64,000 nt of DNA, taken from the NCBI GenBank assembly GCA_016648135.1, contig JADDOH010023109.1:1-64000 (forward strand), in the 5' to 3' direction. Shown one piece after another: positions 56,930 through 64,000 of this stretch (position 1 is the first letter of the stretch; each line of letters opens with the position of its first letter). A program made the translations under genes and the position numbers. Below the pieces are notes generated by a model. That model did no database searches, was not told the DNA's origin, and worked only from the letters and a program-made list of their open reading frames with translations. Source of the DNA: Agrypnia vestita (taxonomy: Eukaryota; Arthropoda; Insecta; Trichoptera; Phryganeidae).

Positions 56930-57550
56930 CGGTTGCCATAGTCACAAGGGCGTAATTATGTAGAAAGCGACCAACCCACAAAACGCTAAAAATAAGATAC
57001 ACGGTTTCAGACAGCTCACTACGATATATTTATGTGCTGAAATAGTCCAAGATCACTAAATCTAATTAAGTATTTTTGTAACACACATCATGTCCATTGC
57101 TGTTAAATTAACTCATAAAATGTTCGAGTGGTTTGATTGTTTTCTATGGCTATAAATTTATAAATCATTGGAAAACAAAAATATTAATTGAAAACATTCA
57201 TGTGGTATGGATGCAATAGGCACCTTTTTATTCTACTAATATCTACACGATGATAATTTTGTAGAAAACTTAGGTGTTTTTAAAGTTTTCTACGCCTCTG
57301 ATAAAATACTGTTTGTAGAAAGAATCTAACCTGCAATAGGAGTCATATCTTCGTAAAAAAATTTTTTTTCTTAAATTAACATTGAAAAAACCGTAAAAAA
57401 ATATCTTTACAATGAACCGTTTTCAAAAAAATATGCAATAATGAATTGAATATCGACATATTAAGTTTTTGTAGATTAAAATTTTTAGAAGCAATTTTCT
57501 CAATTCCATGTTTTTTAGGTTGGTCGCTTTCTGCATAGCTACCAATCGCT
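56930..57550. mobile_element. Candidate element with inverted GTAGAAAGCGACCAACC ends
   Basis: TATGTAGAAAGCGACCAACC (56958-56977) faces GGTTGGTCGCTTTCTGCATA (57519-57538), a near-perfect inverted pair about 560 bp apart. Sequence just outside also pairs loosely. The interior is AT-rich with no transposase. Target duplication was not identified. Confidence 0.6.
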
Positions 57551-57559
57551 ACTCACATA

Positions 57560-58310
57560 TATCTACTGGGCGTATAACTTAATGATTTACAGTTTTTTTG
57601 ATTTGCGACACACTAAATTTTGTTCTGAACAATATTTATAATTTCTTCATCAGAAAAAGTGTATTGTCTAATCATGTTGTCTACAGAATGTTCGTAAAAT
57701 ATTTATAATTTATACTTTAATGTCGGGACACCATTCATAACGGTCAGTAATGAGGCCCGTTGATGAGCTGATTGTTAAAAAATAAAAACACAAAATAAAT
57801 ATATTTAAATATGAACTAACATTATAATTAATTATAATCATGGAATAAATTTATACGCATTTATTGATAACTTGAAGAAATATTATGTAAAGAAAAATAC
57901 TAAGTTCATTAGTTGAAAAACCTAGGAAATATAAATAACACAATTTAAAAAAAAAAAAAAAATCAGCTTTTTATTTAAATCACTATACTGAATTTAAAAT
58001 GTTGGCTAACAGGGTGACTTAATTGTTTCAGAGAATTAATGTTTGAGACTCGTGCTGGAAAAATGGCGATGAAAATTTTAAAAAACACCACACGTGCGTG
58101 ACACGTGAATAATTCAAGTAGCAAAACCTCTTTACGACTTTGCAGGCGTTTCATACAAAGTTAATTAATCTCGAACGGTGCACAACAAAAATAAAATCGT
58201 CACAAAAAATTTAACATTTTTGAAAATTGTGAGTAATTTGTGCGTAACTCACAGTATTTATTGTATTTAGTGTCAGATATTATCACAAAGAATAATTTTT
58301 AAATTTATAA
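57560..58310. other. AT-rich DNA, nothing recognised
   Basis: No gene or repeat recognised up to the mariner insertion. Confidence 0.4.
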
Positions 58311-58312
58311 TA

Positions 58313-59599
58313 TATTAGGTCCTTACATATGAAATTGACGTTTAGTATGGGAGGAACATAAAGTCGATTTTTTTTATTATAATATATTTATTTAATCAAT
58401 GAATGTACCATTGCTATCTATGCACTTTTGCCATCTCATAGGTAGTTCATCGATCCCTTTACTAAAAAAACCATTCGGACGGGAATCAATAAAATCTTTG
58501 AAGGCGGTTTGGATTGCCCCATCGGAGTTGAATTCTTTCCTTTGCAAGAAGTTATCCAAATTTCGAAAAAAATTGTAATCTGTTGGGACAAGGTCCGGAG
58601 AGTACGGTGGATGTCTTAGACATTCCAATTGAAGCTCCTCTAATTTGGTAGCCGTCTGCTGTGCAGTGTGTGGTCTAGCGTTATCATGAAGCAGCAGTGG
58701 CCGAGAGCGATTAACCAGTCTCGGTTGTTTAGCAGCTAGCTTTTCAATCATGGTTTGCAGTTGCTGACAACAGACATCTGCCGTAATCGTCTGGCCAGAT
58801 TTAAGAAAGCTGTGGTGAACGACACCAGCACTAGTCCACCAAACGCTCACAAGTAACTTTTTTGGAGTCAATTTTCGCTTGGGGCATGGTTTGGCTGGTT
58901 CGGCAGGGTTCAACCATTGCGATGAGCGCTTCCGATTATCGTACAGGATCCACTTTTCATCACAGGTAATGATTCGATTTAAAATCCCTTCATTATTGTG
59001 CCGGTTGAGTAATGCAACGCAGCAGTCAACGCGCGTTTGTTGATTTGCTTCACTCAATTCGTGAGGTATCCACCTTTCAAGCTCTTTCACCTTACCAATT
59101 TGCTTCAAGTGGATTAAAACAGTTTTATCACTAACACCGCAGCCTGCAGCTAACTCGGATGTGGTTTGCGATGGATCCGCTTCCACAATAGCCTTCAATT
59201 CTTCATTATCAACTTTGGTCTCCGGCCGTCCACAGGGCTTGTTCTGCAGGTCGAAATTTCCAGAACGATAACGTTGGAACCAAAAACGCACTGTTTTCTT
59301 TTGCGGCACCGTCGCCATACACATCATTAATCCTTCGAGCCGTTTCTGCAGCACTGGTGCCACGGTGGAACTCGTACTCGTAAATAACGCGATATTTCAA
59401 GTTTTTCATTTTGTAAACTGAGTGACGCAAAGAAAAAAACAATTGAGGAAAAAACAAATGAATTATAATTTTCAAAACACAAATACATGAGTAAATAGCT
59501 GTATAAATTTGGATTTGGAATTCCTAACCAAAGAGAAGATATTTAAGATCAAATTTGCCAGTACGGCAAAACTCCAATTTCATACGTAAGGACCTAATA
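58313..59599 (-). mobile_element. mariner element (DD34D), nearly complete
   Basis: TA at 58313-58314 and 59598-59599 flanks a 1,283-bp element. Its termini are TTAGGTCCTTACATATGAAA on the left and, inverted on the right, TTAGGTCCTTACGTATGAAA, one mismatch in the first 20. Length and TA duplication fit mariner exactly. The single transposase gene runs on the minus strand. The protein looks closest to the cecropia/Hsmar1-like group, judged by IIEADP-, LKQIGK- and CDEKWILYDN-type blocks. That subfamily call is from memory of family patterns. Confidence 0.95.
58392..59409 (-). pseudogene. mariner transposase with one frameshift
   Basis: Transposase cuts and pastes the element by DDE-type chemistry. 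The start is at 59409 (MKNLKYRVIYEYEF). The first 39 residues include an N-terminal helix-turn-helix region (AAETARRINDVYGDG). The frame then shifts near 59293-59295, and the remaining 300 residues run to a stop at 58392. Joined length would be about 339 residues, normal for mariner. Seen in the second part are RFWFQRY, a second HTH (GVSDKTVLIHLKQIGK), WIPHEL (linker motif), CDEKWILYDN, LLLHDNARPH and YSPDLVPTDY. The three acidic residues (CDE, HDN, TDY) are all present with 34 residues between the last two. Only the single shift disables it. Confidence 0.95.
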
Positions 59600-60680
59600 T
59601 ATTTAAATTCGGAGGGTAGAAATCTCCTAATTGTATTTGTATAGAATTGTGCGGAAAAATAATTGAGCCTTATTTTGTTTTTTAAGACATAATGAATTCG
59701 TAGACCGGCAAGAGGAACCAGTGGAATGACTAATTGGGGTTTAACAATGAATCAGGGGTAGTTCCGGAGAGGGTGAAGGTTCTTCCGCCACGGAGAGTCA
59801 CGTGTTAATTGAGAGTATTGAATATATACATAAACTCTAAGGTCTGGTGAAATTCGCCCCAATCCGTTTACGGCTCAGTGAGCCATTACCCTTTTCAACC
59901 GTGAGCACCTTATATACGATCAATTTGTAATATTTAATAATTCAGTAAGGTCAATAATATTCTAAAAAAAATAGTTCTGTGTAAATCCATATCTTAAATT
60001 AGTAGCTGATTACCAAAATACTTATAGAGATTTCCATTTCAAATTTATATTAACTGACTTTATTTCCACATATTTTTGGAAAAAATGAGTATAGATTAAC
60101 AACAGGTCGTTAAAAACCCTCGTATGAAAGTAAAATTTCAGTACAAAATTTTAGTATTTTATTAAAATTCGGAAAAAAATTTACAGAGGTTTTTATGGGT
60201 GATAATTATCTTTTTACACATGTTCATACAACTTGTTATATTTGATTGACTTTCAAAATTTGTTTAATTTGATAATTATTCCATTTTTCTACCAACTTTT
60301 CCCACGATCAATTTTACGAATAAAGGGTAGATTATGAATATATTTATTATGCATATTACTAGAATATTCTTGGAATTATTAAAGTTGTGTGAAATGCATG
60401 GCTTTATTAATTAAAGCTCTGGTTAAAATGATCAATTTCAGCGAGGTTTATAATTTTTGAAATATTTTTTTTTATATATTAAGTGATTTTCTTAAAAAGT
60501 TCTTATGATTTGGCAGTATGCAAATGGAATGGATCTATTTATAACGGAAAAATTAAAGTGTGACAGTAAATAGCGAAGTCAACAAAAATATAATTAATAC
60601 GCTGTTGGACGGCTCAAAAATAACGTTGCAATAATTAAAGAAGTCGGATTAGCATAATAACTGTGGATTCTTGGACTATT
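59600..60680. other. AT-rich DNA, nothing recognised
   Basis: A few GC-richer patches (59700-59900) have no recognisable frame or repeat. Confidence 0.4.
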
Positions 60681-60884
60681 CAGCCAAACGGATTTTTCAA
60701 TGAGAGAGCAGCGAAACCGCACTCGTTTCGCCATGACTTGTCCTTTGTAGGAGAGACGGAACAGAAGCGAAACTGCCTGTTCTAGCGTATAGATTTGACT
60801 ATCTATCTCTTTCCCGCGTAGTTTCGTCAATCTGCTCCGACGCACCGGCCGCCATTTCATTGCGGAGCCGCGTTGTTTTCGCAT
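60594..60884 (-). other. Open frame of unknown nature near the Harbinger fragment
   Basis: A basic 96-codon minus frame, starting MRKQRGSAMKWRPVRRSRLT, downstream of the nuclease fragment. I recognise no domain. Harbinger elements often encode a second, Myb-like protein, but I see no clear Myb tryptophan pattern, so I do not assign it. Confidence 0.25.
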
Positions 60885-61465
60885 GTGTTTGTGGAAGTCG
60901 ACAAAATTAAAAATCGAAACTACATTTTTTTCTAAATAACTGATGTGATTTTACAGAAAAATTAATACAAGAGGTCCAAAATAGATCTATTCTCTATTTA
61001 TTAAGTCATCCAGACTATAAAAATAATACGAGAAAATTGCAGGCATGGAGAGCAGGCAAGACATAAACCTTGTATTTTGCTTTGTAATATGTGACTTCAA
61101 AAGATTATATATATCTTTAAAACTATCTGAGCTCGTTCTAAAATATGTATAGAAACGATCTTCGTGTGGCTCTAGTTCTTTACATAATCGGTTTTCTCCT
61201 AAGTTCTTACTATTTTCATTAATCTCGTGCACCCAAATTATTCGAATTTTACGCCTTTTCAAAGTTAAAGTCCGCAATAATATTGCTTCCTCCTCTTACT
61301 CTGATAACGACGACATTTTACTCTGATTGCTATAACTCAACTCTCGTGTGACGTTCCGCGCCCAGTTCCGCTACTTGAATTACACTTGATCGCAGCGGAA
61401 TTCCTGCAGCGGTTTCGCTACTGGGGTTTCGCAGCGGAGGTGTACTACGGGCATCAATCCTTTTA
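60690..61465 (-). mobile_element. PIF/Harbinger-derived fragment
   Basis: The block contains a Harbinger nuclease N-terminal region on the minus strand. Near its edges it has AGCAGCGAAACCGC (60708) and, inverted, GCGGTTTCGCTACT (61410), with further GTTTCGCAGCGG at about 61426. These inverted subterminal motifs suggest an internally deleted Harbinger element. Exact termini and a 3-bp duplication were not found. Confidence 0.55.
60987..61277 (-). pseudogene. PIF/Harbinger nuclease, N-terminal part
   Basis: The frame reads RRKIRIIWVHEINE, LCKELEPHEDRFYTYFR and SSDSFKDIYNLLKSHITKQN, then TRF. WVH..N..R...GE...L..EL..D..RF..YFRM....FD.LL..v.p.I.K..T is the conserved start of HARBI1-like nucleases. 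The DDE catalytic core is missing, because the frame ends soon after TRF. It is a truncated relic. Confidence 0.7.
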
Positions 61466-61469
61466 TTTA

Positions 61470-62330
61470 CAAAATCGATCAATGATAAGACGAACACGAT
61501 AAAACTTTAAAAATGGTTCTACAGAAATTTTACAGAATTGCCATTCAAAATAGAAATTAACAGAAAAAATATTCACTAGTGACTTCAACAAATTTTGTCA
61601 ATAAATAAATAATAATTAATAAATACAACACAAAGAATGCATATTCCACAACACTCATGACTAGGAACCATTGGAATCAAGGACACACAGTACAATTAGC
61701 CTTGAATTATATCAATTTATTATTGTTAAATATGGCAACTTTTCCATAAAAAGGGTGTTTAAATGTTAGGGTAAGTAAAAAGATCAAGAATGCAAATTGA
61801 TAAAATTTGTCCTAATATTTTATTTAAATCTTGCGATATACTGTGATTTAAAAAAAATAAATTATTAAAGTTATCTAGGTCTATATTATGTTCCTTCTTT
61901 ACCCGCAAATTGTTCGTCACAAAATCATAAAAAAATCTTTTTTAGAATGACATCGCAAAATACTTTTTACTTTATGCCGTCTAAGGGTTGAACCATTTTG
62001 AATATTCTATAAAATTGAATATCAGCAATATCCTTTAAGGAACTCCCCAAGGATATTGAAATGTAACTTTAAATGTGTACTTACATTTATATCGTTATAT
62101 AATATTATATTATATTTCATCTTAAAAATATTGCTGTTTTTACATATCACCAAAATGTGTAACTGTAAATAAACTGATTTACAGATAAAATTTTTATTGA
62201 ATTATGGTGAAATAGTTTAATTTGATTTATAGACAATACACATTTTTACTATAAAGCGGAAAGATTTTATTGACTCTTAGTTCACTATGGCGTCATCCTA
62301 TATCCCAAAGTTCAATTAAATTAAATTAAA
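61470..62330. other. AT-rich DNA, nothing recognised
   Basis: No gene or repeat identified. Confidence 0.4.
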
Positions 62331-62335
62331 AAAAC

Positions 62336-62870
62336 TAACCCATAAAAACCAAGTTTTTATTATACTCCCTTTCTCATTTACTAGTTGAAACAGGTTTGGC
62401 GCTTACCCCACGCGTTGGTCTCGAGTCGGGCGACGCTAAGAAAGGGAGCAATAAAAAATTTCGAAAAATCCAAACTCATACTATAATTATTATTCTTTAA
62501 AAAATAAAACACAGCAAAATCTATACAATCACCAAGCAGACGCGAGTAAAAAAGTAACCCATAAAAACCAAGTTTTTACAATACTACCTTTCGCTTTGAA
62601 CCAGTTTTCGTGTCTATACACGCGTCTGGATAATTACTAATATAGAATGATTCCAATATGAAAAAAAAACATTAAAATTTCTAAAAATCCAAATTTATAC
62701 TATAATTATTATTATTTTTAACGAAAATTTGAAAGATCATTTTTATCGTCACCACGAGTCTGCCTGGAAAGTTTCAGCTCGATTGAATCACGGGAAAAGG
62801 GTTGAACATTGATCCAAAGTTTTTTCGACAGATAAGCAAGCAAGCAAACGCTACGAGTTAAAAGAAAGGC
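62336..62870 (-). repeat. Dispersed repeat family P, copy 2
   Basis: Inverted partner of 40720-41268. It contains AACCCATAAAAACCAAGTTT twice (62338 and 62557), TACTCCCTTTCTCATTTACT, GGTTTGGCGCTTACC, and GATTGAATCACGGGAAAAGG near its far end. The internal duplication suggests a tandem rearrangement of the family unit. Confidence 0.8.
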
Positions 62871-62874
62871 AGTG

Positions 62875-63520
62875 AAAAGAACGTCCAGAAAAGAAAATGA
62901 TTTAAAGAATGTGCTGAAAAAATATTATGTACGAATGTCGGGTCTTGCTTTTTACATAATTTGATTCAGATTTTTTTTTTGAAACCATGAGTTTTTTAAG
63001 CATTTTCATTGAAATACAAGGGAATATATATAAAGAATACAATATTCCAAACTAGATATATATAAAGAAGTAATAACAAACAATTTAAATTGTTCTTTTT
63101 GCCTTAAATTTGTCTAAAAATTTCGCGAAAGCCTAGTATAAAAGATGCGCTCACTAATAAATACAAGCTATGCTATTTCCGAAATAAATTAAATTGAAAT
63201 TTAATCTGGTAATCTACCCTTACATAAATGACGTAAATGTTTATTAAAATAGCATTTCGGTAGTTAGCCGCCCCACGTGTGTCCTCATTTGATATGCCAC
63301 TGACAGGGTTTTAAGAAGGAATCACCCCCAACAACACACACGGCCTTCAAAAGCATCGATTGAAATATAGCGATAATTTTAAACATAATGGAAAAATTAT
63401 AATAATACAACTGTGCGTGTTTACTATCAACGTAGTCCCTTTAAAAGGAATTTAATTAAAATTTTCAACGATTGACCTGTTATCAAGATCTTTTTTTTAA
63501 TCAAATCAAATTGATATACA
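62875..63520. other. AT-rich DNA upstream of a LINE ORF1
   Basis: No recognisable gene. GCCGCCCCACGTGTGTCC at 63269 is locally GC-rich. Confidence 0.35.
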
Positions 63521-63523
63521 TAA

Positions 63524-64000
63524 AAACGGAACTTCCGGAAACTTGGTGACAAATCAAAAAGTTGGAAGTGCAAAAAAAATTGCACTAGCCTCTTCCAAGA
63601 CACAATAAGTACAAAGACCACCAATAAGCCTTTAAACAACTCATTGGAGGAGAATATTGCTTCCATTCTCGAAGAACTCACGAAAATTAGACAGGAATTT
63701 AAAACAGAATTATCGAACTTAAAAACCGAAATAAGTAAATCGATTGATTTCTGCTTGAACCGGATCGTTGAAGTAGACAATAGGGTGTCTGAATTGGATA
63801 AGAGAATCAAACCTCTTGACAATCTTGAAGAGGAACTGAAGTTACTAAAGACTGATCTTAATCAACAAAGGGACACATTGAACCAACAAGAACAATGGCA
63901 GCGTTCAAAAAACATCGAAATCCACGGCCTTCCTCCGATTAGTGAAACTCATTTGTTCGACACATTCAAAAATTTAGCCAGATGTTACAATATCGAACTG
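63524..64000 (+). pseudogene. LINE ORF1-type protein, runs off the window
   Basis: The + frame is open from 63524 (after a TAA) to the window end, 159 codons without a stop. The start has no ATG in frame near it. It contains SWKCKKNC (like the W-x-C...C end of a PHD finger in CR1-type ORF1 proteins), then a coiled-coil-like stretch, IASILEELTKIRQEFKTELS and NRVSELDKRI, and then WQRSKNIEIHGLPP. The (S/R)KNN(V/I)EI.G(L/I)P block is characteristic of insect LINE ORF1 nucleic-acid-binding proteins. The 5' part is missing or shifted, so I list it as a partial or probable pseudogene. Completeness downstream is unknown. Confidence 0.7.

Noticed and set aside
59209..59475. Separate 88-codon gene upstream of the transposase
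   Set aside because: Its residues 23-61 are the N-terminus of the mariner transposase; the rest is frameshifted read-through and leader.
63427..63822. 131-codon minus-strand ORF
   Set aside because: It is the antisense of the + strand LINE ORF1, which has a coiled-coil pattern and the IEIHGLP block.

Overview
This is nuclear DNA from an animal, most likely an insect and quite possibly a moth or butterfly. It is visibly AT-rich and I found no intact host gene in it. Everything I could identify with confidence is mobile DNA or a relic of it: RTE-type and CR1/Jockey-type LINE fragments, two tRNA-derived SINE families, a mariner element, hAT elements, a PIF/Harbinger fragment, several foldback elements and a few LTR-like promoter regions. 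The insect assignment rests on the RTE reverse-transcriptase tails, the DD34D mariner and the TATA-plus-TCAGT core promoters. The lepidopteran guess is weaker.

Layout. 1-4.7 kb: a GC-rich TATA promoter region that looks like an LTR (about 1.0-1.5 kb), a 160-bp tandem duplication (1.58-1.89 kb) and an array of short hairpins (2.48-2.76 kb). 4.7-7.4 kb: an RTE 3' end, then three foldback elements in a row, the last flanked by TTAA. 7.8-8.3 kb: a probable LTR with a primer-binding-site-like sequence. 10.0-11.4 kb: a foldback repeat with a hammerhead-ribozyme-like core, then a hAT/ZBED-type relic. 13.3-13.95 kb: the 3' end of a CR1/Jockey LINE. 14.75-17.05 kb: an RTE 3' end interrupted by a 1.95-kb TA-flanked element whose ends are built of hairpins and which contains another RTE fragment. 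17.3-21.6 kb: further RTE fragments, an LTR-like promoter region and a CpG-rich patch.

25.9-26.5 kb: a TATA promoter with heat-shock-element motifs and no chaperone gene behind it. 27-31 kb: two SINE copies, a TA-flanked foldback and an RTE tail. 31.05-32.13 kb: a hAT-type element with perfect 8-bp target duplications that contains an exceptional heat-shock-element cluster. 34-42.4 kb: AT-rich DNA with foldback relics, one SINE and one member of a dispersed repeat pair. 43.8-45.8 kb: a LINE reverse-transcriptase tail and RTE fragments. 48.3-53.5 kb: a SINE, a LINE tail and RTE fragments. 55.0-56.3 kb: a three-level nest (SINE inside hAT inside a LINE reverse-transcriptase gene). 58.3-59.6 kb: a nearly complete mariner with one frameshift. 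60.7-61.5 kb: a Harbinger fragment. 63.5-64 kb: the start of a LINE ORF1 that runs off the window.

No operon-like or pathway relations exist here. The interactions are those of elements inserting into one another and carrying promoters with them. The most interesting signals are the heat-shock-element array inside the hAT element, the hammerhead-like cores in dispersed foldbacks, the hairpin-ended TA-flanked element and the 79/78-bp duplicated hairpin array.
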